IMG/VR virus record: IMGVR_UViG_3300025011_000038
Coordinates: 1-64,000 of that record
Strand: one strand, 5' to 3'
DNA length: 64,000 bases
DNA from: a virus
The notes under the pieces are model-generated. The model made no database searches. It was not told where the DNA came from and was given only the letters and a program-made list of their open reading frames with translations. Position numbers and translations under genes: made by a program. Every line of letters begins with the position of its first letter. The stretch's first letter is position 1. This document shows positions 31,863 through 40,241 of the stretch, one piece after another.

Positions 31863-32561
31863 ATGGCTTTAACTGCATCGAGAACTACTAATGGCTTTGA
31901 GCCGAAATATAACAAACTTGGCGGGATTGTTGATAATGCCGTTGAGTATGAATTGACTCCCGGTGCTGCCTTTAGTGCAGGGGATATGGTTGTATTGACT
32001 GCCAACAAGGTCGCTAAAGCAGCAGCAAACGCAACTAACGTACTTGGCGTAATGGCTGAGACTATTGCGGCAGCAGACAATCCGGCAACAACTAAAACTA
32101 TGGGCAGGGTCTACGATAACCCCTTTATCGTTTACCGTTGTTCGTTTGCTGACCATAGGGATGCTTCTGCAACAGGTGGTACAACTACTACTTTAGTTGA
32201 TACCGCACTAAGTACATCATCCGATGATGATTGGAACGGTGCATTGCTTTACATCTACGAAGGTCCAGCTGTAGGAAGTATTCGTACCGTCAAGGACTAC
32301 ACTGGTTCCTCTGATACACTGACCGTTGAGGAACCATTCCCGACTGCTCCGACTACCGCAAGTAAGTATATCCTACTTGGTGCTGGCGGCGCGGGTGACG
32401 TTATTAATAGGGGTAGTATCGGCGTTGATTTGAAGGATGAAAATACCATTGATGCTAACGCTACTATCGCTAATGAGGCAGGTCCGTTGGTTGTTATGGC
32501 CATTGATCCTGCTAATCTGATGATGGACGTTATGATTCGCAAGCACATCTACAACGCATAG
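31863..32561 (+). CDS. capsid decoration protein (DUF2190-like N-terminus)
   Basis: A 232-residue protein. Residues 20-75 (YELTPGAAFSAGDMVVLTANKVAKAAANATNVLGVMAE) resemble the DUF2190-type cement proteins that bind capsid surfaces. A second beta-rich part follows. It directly precedes the major capsid gene. Confidence 0.55.
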   Translation: MALTASRTTNGFEPKYNKLGGIVDNAVEYELTPGAAFSAGDMVVLTANKVAKAAANATNVLGVMAETIAAADNPATTKTMGRVYDNPFIVYRCSFADHRDASATGGTTTTLVDTALSTSSDDDWNGALLYIYEGPAVGSIRTVKDYTGSSDTLTVEEPFPTAPTTASKYILLGAGGAGDVINRGSIGVDLKDENTIDANATIANEAGPLVVMAIDPANLMMDVMIRKHIYNA

Positions 32562-32596
32562 CAGTAACCGCAAAATAAAAATAAAAATTAAATGAC

Positions 32597-32634
32597 AAAA
32601 GACTTAGGCAATTGCGCCTGGGTCTTTTTGTTTT
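32597..32634 (+). terminator. intrinsic terminator before capsid gene
   Basis: AAAAGAC..AGGC pairs with GCCT..GTCTTTT, followed by TGTTTT. Confidence 0.7.
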
Positions 32635-32648
32635 GAGGAGGAAAACAA

Positions 32649-33551
32649 ATGCCGTTAATTTCCGACAATTGGGCAGAACAACTTGAGCCAGGTTTAAGGA
32701 AGATTTTTGACTTGGCCGGGAAAAAAGAAAAAGACTATCTTGGTCTGATGTATAACGTGGAGAACTCCACAAAGGCACAGGAAACTAATCAGGGTATCGG
32801 TGACTTGGGGTTAATGGAAGAATGGGGCGCAACCGGGAATAAGGTTGCTTATGAGGACTTCAAGAAAGGTTTCACCCAAAACTACATTCACCGCAAATAT
32901 TCTAAGGGTACACAGATTGAGCGCGAGTTAGTTGACGATGAACAATACGGCGAGATTAAAAAACGTGTTCGTAACCTTCGGATGGTTGAGTACAGAACCA
33001 TTCAATACCATGCGGCAATCCCTTTTAATAACGCTTTTAATGCTTCTTATGCCGGTCCTGATGGGGTTGCTCTTTGTTCCGCATCCCACCCGAAAGCGCC
33101 GGGAAGTTCTGCTGTAACCTCTAACTTTGGCGCATATGAATTAAATGCCGCTAATGTGACTACCGTCAGAAACAATATGCGCCGGTGGGAGGACGATAAG
33201 GGTAATCCGTTCTTGGTCATGCCGGATACTCTGATTGTGCCGACTGAACTTTTTGAACCTGCGAGGGTTATTGCTGATACTGAGGAAAAACCTGGAACAA
33301 CCGATCACGGCGTAAACGTTTGGAAAGGCGTGTTTAATGTAGTTGAATGGCCTTGGTTAACTGATCCGAACGCTTGGTTTCTTGCTGATAGCGAAAGAAT
33401 GAAGCAATTTTTAAATTGGTATTGGAGGAGAAAGCCAGGATTTAAAGCAACTGAGGACTTCGATACTGAGATTGCTAAGTATGCGACAATTGCACGTTTC
33501 AGTTATGGTTGGGACGACTTTAGTTGGATTTATGGCTGCAATCCTAGCTAG
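32649..33551 (+). CDS. major capsid protein
   Basis: A 300-residue protein similar in layout to Mu gpT-like HK97-fold capsids: an N-terminal MPLISDNWAEQLEPGLRKIF, a central HPKAPGSSAVTSN loop, then PDTLIVPTELFEPARVI and a late LADSERMKQFLNWYWRRKPG. It lies between terminators with a strong GAGGAGG leader, consistent with very high expression. Confidence 0.75.
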   Translation: MPLISDNWAEQLEPGLRKIFDLAGKKEKDYLGLMYNVENSTKAQETNQGIGDLGLMEEWGATGNKVAYEDFKKGFTQNYIHRKYSKGTQIERELVDDEQYGEIKKRVRNLRMVEYRTIQYHAAIPFNNAFNASYAGPDGVALCSASHPKAPGSSAVTSNFGAYELNAANVTTVRNNMRRWEDDKGNPFLVMPDTLIVPTELFEPARVIADTEEKPGTTDHGVNVWKGVFNVVEWPWLTDPNAWFLADSERMKQFLNWYWRRKPGFKATEDFDTEIAKYATIARFSYGWDDFSWIYGCNPS

Positions 33552-33566
33552 GACTAATAACTATTA

Positions 33567-33597
33567 GGCAGGGCGATAAACCCTGCCTTTTCTGTTT
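33567..33597 (+). terminator. intrinsic terminator after capsid gene
   Basis: GGCAGGG / CCCTGCC stem followed by TTTTCTGTTT. Confidence 0.8.
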
Positions 33598-33615
33598 ATA
33601 TAGGAGGTGTTTCAA

Positions 33616-34797
33616 ATTTCTATCATAGAAGGTAAAAACCCGGTAGGTGAAAGTGCAGCAAAACAAAATCCAGTCAGTATCGGCGGTGTTGACGCAAGTA
33701 ATAATATTGTCGGCCTTGTCTTAGGTGCTGATGGTTCGTTGTTATTGCCTGCTGATGCGGCAACGGAAACAACTCTTGAAGCAGCGCGAGCATTATTGGC
33801 AAGTTTGGATGGTAAAGATTTTGCTACACAAACGACACTTGCTAGTATACTCGCTAAAATTATTACTGCCCCAGCAACTGAGGCGAAGCAGGACACGTTG
33901 ATCGCTAAGGATTTTGCTACTCAAGCTACTTTGGCTGAAATAAAAAATTTCGATGGTGGCATAGCTACCGGGGGCAGTAAGACAACCATAATTGACACCG
34001 GCAAGGACTGGGAAACTAACATGTTCGCCGGTCATACAGTTAAGGTTTCTGTTGGAGAAAAAGAATACTTGCGTACAGTTTCTAGTAATACGGCAGACAC
34101 ATTAACTATGGCAACTCTCCCTGGTGCGGCGGCATCGGCTATAATCGGTACTCCCGGAACAGCAGAGGTAACTGTAACGGTTGCTACTGAGGGAATAGGA
34201 GGCAACGAATACACAGCAGAGGTCGTCGAAGCTCCTGGTGATGATGATAATTTAAGCGCTTCATTAACTGGACTTGTTCTGACTGTCTACCTTGGAAAGA
34301 CTGGTGGCGTACTTGATAATGCTAAAAATACTGCTACATTGGTAGCGGCGGCAATTGATACGATACCTGAGTTTACTGCCGCAATGACTGGTTCCGGCGG
34401 CGTTGTGCCTGTAGCGGCAGCTGTTCCGTTTACTGGTGGTGTTGCTGTGGTAAATGTTTCAGCAGGATCAGAATACCAGATTATGCGGAAAACCCATGTC
34501 CAGCTAACTGGTAGTTTAATCGCCAAGGAAACCAACAAAGCGGTTACAGTAGATACGGACATTTTGACCGATTATACTGCGACGGCAAATAGTAATTCTG
34601 CCTTAATGGTTTCAACTAACACTGCAGGTATTTTGAAACTGGAAGTTGATGGAGTTCTGGGTAGTCTTAATTCCGGCACCGCTTTGGATGCCGGTAAATG
34701 GTATGCCTTTGATGTGCTCATGACTGATGGTTCGGTTTACAACCTGCAATTTTCGGTAAATGCCACTATGCAAATCAAATGGATTGGGGGTATTTAA
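33616..34797 (+). CDS. virion structural protein; apparent ATT start
   Basis: About 394 residues, Ala/Thr/Val-rich, with low-complexity beta repeats suggesting a virion surface or tail protein. The leader TAGGAGGTGTTTCAA is the same as that of the replication gene at 8702, where it is followed by ATG; here the codon at that place is ATT (MSIIEGKNP). The only standard in-frame alternative is a GTG at 33607 that overlaps the ribosome site itself. I therefore infer ATT initiation. Confidence 0.55.
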   Translation: MSIIEGKNPVGESAAKQNPVSIGGVDASNNIVGLVLGADGSLLLPADAATETTLEAARALLASLDGKDFATQTTLASILAKIITAPATEAKQDTLIAKDFATQATLAEIKNFDGGIATGGSKTTIIDTGKDWETNMFAGHTVKVSVGEKEYLRTVSSNTADTLTMATLPGAAASAIIGTPGTAEVTVTVATEGIGGNEYTAEVVEAPGDDDNLSASLTGLVLTVYLGKTGGVLDNAKNTATLVAAAIDTIPEFTAAMTGSGGVVPVAAAVPFTGGVAVVNVSAGSEYQIMRKTHVQLTGSLIAKETNKAVTVDTDILTDYTATANSNSALMVSTNTAGILKLEVDGVLGSLNSGTALDAGKWYAFDVLMTDGSVYNLQFSVNATMQIKWIGGI

Positions 34798-34798
34798 T

Positions 34799-35872
34799 AT
34801 GTTACGGATGCCCCCGCAAGGAACAAGTAACTTCACTGCAGCCGAACGTGAAAAGCTTGCAAAAATTGACGTTGGCGTAAAATCCAATCTTAACGCTACA
34901 TCTGCACCTACGGCAAATGACGATAGCGTTAATGGCTATTCTGTTGGTTCAACATGGATATATAACAATATAACATATTTGTGTACCAACGCCGCACAAG
35001 ATACAGCCGTTTGGGTTTCCACTGCCGATATATACTATTTTGATACGTGGTCGTTACTCGTAACCGCTATATCAGAGGCAGGAACAACATATGTAAATAA
35101 ACACGCTACCGTAGCAAATGCGAACGGCGGCCCGGCTGGTGGCACAACATACACCGCGCCGGATGCACTTATGAACATTGTTGTTGATGGCGGCTCTGCA
35201 ACGTATAAAATAAACACACAAGGCGCAAATTACTCAGTGACTTGTCAGGCAAGAACGGTTACAAATCCAGTTATTAAATCCGTTATGCTTACAGCAGCCG
35301 CAAAGCCAACAACGGCAGGATATTACATATTTACGGTTACTCCAACGGATGGATTGCCTAGCGGGGTATCTTTAAACGATATTTCCTATTATGACGGTTC
35401 GGCTTGGTCGTGCTGGCAGAAATACACGCAAGCTGTAACGGCTCTTGTTGCTAATGATGAAACAGGGCTTATACAGGTAACATGGCGTAAATTTAATGGA
35501 ACATGGATGAGTACTGCCGATGAGTTTATACCTGATGGAAACGAGTATCAGACAGGCAAATTGTATAACGGTAAAGCTGTTTACAGAAGATGTACTGCCG
35601 GGACAACTGGTACGATAACGTCAGCTGCTATCAATACAGGCATGACAATACCTATGACTGGTACAGTATTAAGAATAGAGGGAACAATCAAAAGAAGTAC
35701 TGGCACTATATGGCTGATCTCATCACAGGGTGTAGCTCCCGACACATTCAATTTTGCCGTTCTTTCAGATGGAGAAGTTGTGTATGGGTTAAACCAAAGT
35801 AGCGGTGGAGGCTATACTACATCATACAATAACACCGATTATACCGTATGGGTTGAATACACCAAATCATAA
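34799..35872 (+). CDS. tail fibre-like / virion protein
   Basis: A 357-residue protein (MLRMPPQGTSNFTAAEREKL) with an NGYSVGSTWIYNNITYLCTN segment, common in fibre and baseplate-attached proteins, and a beta-rich C-terminus. The ATG at 34799 overlaps the end of the previous gene. Two tandem terminators follow. Confidence 0.55.
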   Translation: MLRMPPQGTSNFTAAEREKLAKIDVGVKSNLNATSAPTANDDSVNGYSVGSTWIYNNITYLCTNAAQDTAVWVSTADIYYFDTWSLLVTAISEAGTTYVNKHATVANANGGPAGGTTYTAPDALMNIVVDGGSATYKINTQGANYSVTCQARTVTNPVIKSVMLTAAAKPTTAGYYIFTVTPTDGLPSGVSLNDISYYDGSAWSCWQKYTQAVTALVANDETGLIQVTWRKFNGTWMSTADEFIPDGNEYQTGKLYNGKAVYRRCTAGTTGTITSAAINTGMTIPMTGTVLRIEGTIKRSTGTIWLISSQGVAPDTFNFAVLSDGEVVYGLNQSSGGGYTTSYNNTDYTVWVEYTKS

Positions 35873-35936
35873 CCGCATAGGCGGTTTTTTTATACGTTAG
35901 TTCCGAAATAATTAACCGTCCTAGTGGCGGTTTTTC
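35871..35936 (+). terminator. two tandem intrinsic terminators
   Basis: AACCGC / GCGGTT followed by TTTTT (35871-35891), then AACCG / CGGTT followed by TTTC (35914-35936). Confidence 0.75.
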
Positions 35937-35955
35937 TTATAGGAGGGGTTTGCAA

Positions 35956-36261
35956 ATGTCTTTTATAAATATTGATAATCAAGGAAGAAAAACAAATTCA
36001 GATGTTGTTGCCTGGGCTCCGAAGAAAGTAGTTGCTACTGGTGCAGGCGATATAAAAATAAAAAGCGGTTCTGGAATTGTCGGAAACTTATATGTTGCTA
36101 CAGAAGGAGTTAGTGTTTCTATTAAAGATGGTACGGAGGAAGTTAGACCGGCACTTACTGGAGTAGGTGAGGATGATTATAGTCAATTGCCTATTGTGGT
36201 AGGTGATTCTATTACACTTAATTTTAGCGGTGCCGGTACGGCATACATTATATATAGGTAG
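35956..36261 (+). CDS. small virion protein candidate
   Basis: A 101-residue beta-rich protein from the ATG at 35956 (MSFINIDNQGRKTNSDV), after AGGAGGGG. SGSGIVGNLYVATEGVSVSIKDG suggests a beta-sandwich, perhaps a fibre-attached or decoration domain. Confidence 0.5.
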   Translation: MSFINIDNQGRKTNSDVVAWAPKKVVATGAGDIKIKSGSGIVGNLYVATEGVSVSIKDGTEEVRPALTGVGEDDYSQLPIVVGDSITLNFSGAGTAYIIYR

Positions 36262-36270
36262 GTGATTTAA

Positions 36271-36585
36271 TTGATTAGAACTGAATTAGGGAAGAATGTT
36301 AATGCGCAACTAACTGGTAGTATAGCTATTGGACACGAAACCCTTACATTGTCAGAAGCAGGAGGTTTCGCAAGTATCCCAAGCGGAGCAACAAAAGCAG
36401 AAATTTCAATAGATGATACAGGTAGTGATATTAGGTATTGGATAGATGGCACTGATCCAACTACCATGCAAGGTCACTATCGGTATGCTGGAGATCAGTT
36501 TATGTTATTACCTCCTAATCCTTTGGCAAATTTTAAGGCAATCCCTGTAAGTGGTTCTGCTACTTTGCAGATTACTTATTATTAA
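36271..36585 (+). CDS. small virion protein candidate
   Basis: A 104-residue beta-rich protein from a TTG (MIRTELGKNVNAQLTGS), with AGGTAGGTGA upstream. It has IRYWIDGTDPTTMQGHYRYAGDQF, a pattern seen in small phage head-tail or fibre-cap proteins. Specific role unknown. Confidence 0.5.
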   Translation: MIRTELGKNVNAQLTGSIAIGHETLTLSEAGGFASIPSGATKAEISIDDTGSDIRYWIDGTDPTTMQGHYRYAGDQFMLLPPNPLANFKAIPVSGSATLQITYY

Positions 36586-36598
36586 GGTGGTGGTATAG

Positions 36599-37978
36599 AT
36601 GGATGCAGCAGCTTTTAATCGGGCGAAAAGAAAGATAAACGAAATAAACGACAATAATATACTTGGTAAAAAAATTAATTGGGAGTTAGGCAGTATTAAC
36701 TTAGTTACAAATATAAACTCAAGTAGCAATGCACGAATTAGAGCCATAAACCAAGTATATTTTTTAGCTGGTGAAAGCATAAATACAAAAAATAGCGAAT
36801 ACTTAGTTGGCGGTATTTTGCTTGACGGTGCCGGAAATTTTATCTCAAATTTTAATTTTACAGACGAATATGTGTTTACGCAAGATGCCTATGCAAGATT
36901 TACAATAAAGAATGGTACTGCTGACGAGGATTTTACCACTAAGGTTGATGCTATATCATATTTTTTAAATTATACACCACCGGAGAATAAGGGTAAGATT
37001 TTTAACTGGGAATTAGGTAGCATTACCTTAACTACGAATGTAAACTCAGTTAGCTCTTTAAGAATCAGAACAACAAGTCCTGTTTATTTTGTAGCGGGTG
37101 AAAGTGTAAATACGAAAGATAGTGACTATTTAGTAGCCGGTATTTTGCTTGACAGTGCCGGAAATTTTGTAGCTAATTTTGGTTATGCTGATAACTACAC
37201 TTTTACCCAAAACGCCTATGCTAGATTTGTAATAAAAAATGGGACAATTGATGAAGATTTTACTTCGCTAGTTAACACGGTATCAAAGAATTTTAAAGTT
37301 GTGCAAAAAACAGTGTTTACTCAAAAAGAAAATAAGTGGCGTGGTAAATCATGGTATGCTTTTGGGACAAGTATGACAGATACAAATACAAAGGGTAAAT
37401 ATCCACAGGTAGTTGATAGGTTAAGTGGTTTAATAAGAACAAACATGGCTATAGGTGGTGGTGGTATTTGTCCGACTGCTTCACATGGTGGAAATGTCAA
37501 AGCTAATGTACTTGCTTGTCCGTATGATGTAGATTTAACAACATTAGAAGCAGGATTAAATGACTGGGGCAGTGTAGATTTAGGTACTATTGGTGATACA
37601 AGTGACAATACATTTATAGGCAATTTTACACAATGCCTAGAATATTTAACAACGAATACGCGTTCTAGAGTTGTTGTAATACTAATGATTGCCACGACAT
37701 ATGAGTTAGATGGAATCACTAGGCGTAGTCCTTTTTATACAAATACTTTTAGTCATTTGTATTCTGATTACATTGATGCTATGAAAAAAGTTGCCGCAAT
37801 GTATGGTGTACCTACAATTGATATATTCGGAGAATGTATGGGTGGAGGACGTAAAAACCATGATACTATTCTCGATACAATTCATCTTACTGACCTGGGT
37901 GGTAAAATTGTAGGCGAATTTGTATGGGATAAACTTAAAAATATAAATCCTATGCCACACATGCCAAGTGGAATTTAA
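36599..37978 (+). CDS. tail fibre with SGNH hydrolase domain
   Basis: A 459-residue protein. Two tandem 100-residue beta units (about 24-120 and 133-230; NWELGSI...FTQDAYARF and NWELGSI...FTQNAYARF) are followed by an SGNH/GDSL esterase-type domain: FGTSMT with Ser258, GLNDWG at 319-324 and DTIHL with Asp426 and His429. The domain likely removes acyl groups from host surface polysaccharide during adsorption. Confidence 0.75.
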   Translation: MDAAAFNRAKRKINEINDNNILGKKINWELGSINLVTNINSSSNARIRAINQVYFLAGESINTKNSEYLVGGILLDGAGNFISNFNFTDEYVFTQDAYARFTIKNGTADEDFTTKVDAISYFLNYTPPENKGKIFNWELGSITLTTNVNSVSSLRIRTTSPVYFVAGESVNTKDSDYLVAGILLDSAGNFVANFGYADNYTFTQNAYARFVIKNGTIDEDFTSLVNTVSKNFKVVQKTVFTQKENKWRGKSWYAFGTSMTDTNTKGKYPQVVDRLSGLIRTNMAIGGGGICPTASHGGNVKANVLACPYDVDLTTLEAGLNDWGSVDLGTIGDTSDNTFIGNFTQCLEYLTTNTRSRVVVILMIATTYELDGITRRSPFYTNTFSHLYSDYIDAMKKVAAMYGVPTIDIFGECMGGGRKNHDTILDTIHLTDLGGKIVGEFVWDKLKNINPMPHMPSGI

Positions 37979-38045
37979 CTCACTAATAGTATATGTATCG
38001 TTATATAATGCACTTAACTATAAAGTATATTACATTGTTTTTATG

Positions 38046-38249
38046 CTACTTTAAATGATTTAAGGTAGCTTTCATAATATTTAACTTTGCATATTCTGTA
38101 TGTAAATACATTGCATGATGCAAAACATCTAGTATTTCAAAATTTTCAGTTGAATTTCTAATACTTTCAAGTAATTGTTTTTCAAGATTACGTATAGATT
38201 TTTCTGTTAGGTCTACTTTAGAATTTATCCAATTTGCAGTATTATTCAT
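38046..38249 (-). CDS. lone leftward gene in tail module (moron-like)
   Basis: A 67-residue helical protein (MNNTANWINSKVDLTEK) on the strand opposite to all neighbours, with TAGGAGG before its ATG. It sits between the SGNH fibre and a double hairpin. Single inserted genes of this kind are often expressed from the prophage and alter the host or exclude other phages. Function unknown. Confidence 0.55.
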   Translation of the reverse strand: MNNTANWINSKVDLTEKSIRNLEKQLLESIRNSTENFEILDVLHHAMYLHTEYAKLNIMKATLNHLK

Positions 38250-38337
38250 ATAAATACCTCCTAATAATATAAGCTATGCTCTTTCTTATTTGATACAACA
38301 AAAGTTTGAAAAATCCTTCTAGGTAAACAGGAAAATT

Positions 38338-38397
38338 TTACTCAACTAACAAAGTTGCGTTAGTTGAGTAACCAGGGGAGGGCAAAACCTCCCATTT
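38338..38397 (+). terminator. 13-bp perfect hairpin plus second hairpin
   Basis: TTACTCAACTAAC (38338-38350) pairs perfectly with GTTAGTTGAGTAA (38359-38371). GGGAGG / CCTCCC (38376-38393) follows, then ATTTTAC. The stems probably separate the fibre unit from the connector unit and block readthrough into or from the leftward gene. Confidence 0.6.
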
Positions 38398-38420
38398 TAC
38401 ATATAAAGTAGGTGATAAAA

Positions 38421-39026
38421 ATATCTCTAACCCTAAGAAAAATTGTAGACATGGCAGATAAGCGAGTGCCAAATACCGAAACAGATGCGGAAAAAGTTGA
38501 GTTTCTAGATCAACTACAAAAACAACTCTACCGCAAAATAGAAATACCTGAGAAGATCGAGAAAATTTCAACTACAGCAGAAATTTCACTTTATACCCTA
38601 CCTAGCTATATTGTGCCAAACCGCATAAAAAGTATTTCATTGACTAAGTTGGATGGAACCGAGTCAACTAACTATGAATTTCGTGAGGATGGTCAAGAGG
38701 TAGTCTATAACTGCTATTACATTATTAATGGCATCAACTCCAATACGCTAGGAATTTACCCGACTCCAACAGAAGCAGGTTATATGTTAATAAACTTTAT
38801 GGATAGTCCTAATACCTTGGACAGTGGAGATATGAACACTGTACCAAGGTTTTTTGATGATTACCAGATGGTTTTCGTATATAAACTTGCTTCCGAGTTG
38901 GCGAAGTTGCAAAGAGACATTGACTTAGCCAACAACTATGAAGCAGAGTATAGCGCATTACTCAAAGATGCAATTAAGGAAATAAATTACGAACCTTCAT
39001 CAATGCAAGTAAAAACAATATGGTAG
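38421..39026 (+). CDS. head-tail adaptor-like protein; apparent ATA start
   Basis: About 201 residues, beginning MSLTLRKIVDMADKRVPN if ATA at 38421 is the start. This N-terminus (LTLRKIVDMADKRVPNTETDAEKVEFLDQLQ) has the layout usual for podovirus head-tail adaptor proteins. The ATA lies 6 bases after AGGTG. A GTG at 38412 overlaps the ribosome site, and the ATG at 38451 lacks one and would remove conserved residues. Confidence 0.55.
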   Translation: MSLTLRKIVDMADKRVPNTETDAEKVEFLDQLQKQLYRKIEIPEKIEKISTTAEISLYTLPSYIVPNRIKSISLTKLDGTESTNYEFREDGQEVVYNCYYIINGINSNTLGIYPTPTEAGYMLINFMDSPNTLDSGDMNTVPRFFDDYQMVFVYKLASELAKLQRDIDLANNYEAEYSALLKDAIKEINYEPSSMQVKTIW

Positions 39027-39036
39027 GTGTTTGAAT

Positions 39037-40230
39037 ATGAATGTTTCAGAGTTAATAGCTCAGGAATTGATATTACTAGAAGCGGCAGCAGATATAGCAA
39101 AAACAGCAGCAAAAACCATAATCGCTCCTGTTTATAATATAGGAGGTTATGGAGTTGATGGCGATGGTGAAACAAATGATTCCCCATTGATTCAAGAAAT
39201 AATTGATTCTATGCCGGATGGATCAATTATCTATTTCCCTAATCCTGTTGTTTCCTATAAACTAGATACAAATATTTCATTTAACAATAAGTCTATTATG
39301 GTAATGATGGACCCTGGCGTAGTATTTAGTGGAAGCGGAAATATGCCAGCAAATATGACAAACTCTGGGCATCCAGTCAGACAAAATTACTATCTTTACA
39401 AACCAACAGGAGGTATTGCTGATAAGGGCTATGTGACTCTTACCTCAGAAGTAGCTCCAGATGAAACTTTTGTCGGAAATGCAGTTGCCGGTTATTTTGG
39501 TGCTTTATCTCCTACCTCTGGAAATGGATTTATATGGGGATTAAACCCTATTGTTGTATTGCAAGCTGGGTTTGGTGGTAACGGGATAGGTGTGGAAGTA
39601 GACTTAGATAATTACGATGCTGATTACAAAGGTCAGGGCGTTTTAATTACGGGGGTTGGCGATCATAAACCGGAAGTTGGTTGCAAAATAACTAGGGCTG
39701 ATGCTACTTCCGATTGGAAACAAGGCATTGTTATAAACAGGTCTGAAATAGGTATACTTATAGATTTATCCGATGCAATAACTGCGGCATACGGAATTAG
39801 CATTAAAGGAATTTCCAATAATCACATAAAACTTCAACCATCAGACGATCTAAATCCAGAAAACGCATTAATCTATGGTGTAAATACAGCTGACGATCAA
39901 GTTGTTTTCAAAGTAACAAAGCGTGGAGGTATCGTTCTTGGTGGAGGAACGGAAGTAATAAAACATATTTCTCTAAACTCACCTGTTTTAAACTTTGGAA
40001 GCATTTCTGCTCAATCAACTTCCGAACTTACTGTAACTGTAACTGGTGCGGAGATTGGTGATTCTGCTTACGCTACACCCTCTGGAGCCCTTACGTCTGG
40101 ATGCATATATAGCGCATATGTAAGTGCAACTAATACCGTTACGGTAAGGGTTGCAAATATTACAAGCGGTTCACTTGACCCTGATGGAGGTGGAGGTTTA
40201 GTTTGGCGTATTGATATTTGGAAGCACTAG
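39037..40230 (+). CDS. tailspike-like protein with beta-helix
   Basis: A 397-residue protein (MNVSELIAQELILLEAA). After a helical N-terminus comes IGGYGVDGDGETNDSPLIQEIIDSMPDGSIIYFP, the start typical of pectate-lyase-3 type right-handed beta-helix tailspikes. It likely binds or degrades host polysaccharide. Confidence 0.65.
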   Translation: MNVSELIAQELILLEAAADIAKTAAKTIIAPVYNIGGYGVDGDGETNDSPLIQEIIDSMPDGSIIYFPNPVVSYKLDTNISFNNKSIMVMMDPGVVFSGSGNMPANMTNSGHPVRQNYYLYKPTGGIADKGYVTLTSEVAPDETFVGNAVAGYFGALSPTSGNGFIWGLNPIVVLQAGFGGNGIGVEVDLDNYDADYKGQGVLITGVGDHKPEVGCKITRADATSDWKQGIVINRSEIGILIDLSDAITAAYGISIKGISNNHIKLQPSDDLNPENALIYGVNTADDQVVFKVTKRGGIVLGGGTEVIKHISLNSPVLNFGSISAQSTSELTVTVTGAEIGDSAYATPSGALTSGCIYSAYVSATNTVTVRVANITSGSLDPDGGGGLVWRIDIWKH

Positions 40231-40241
40231 GTGGTGTATAA

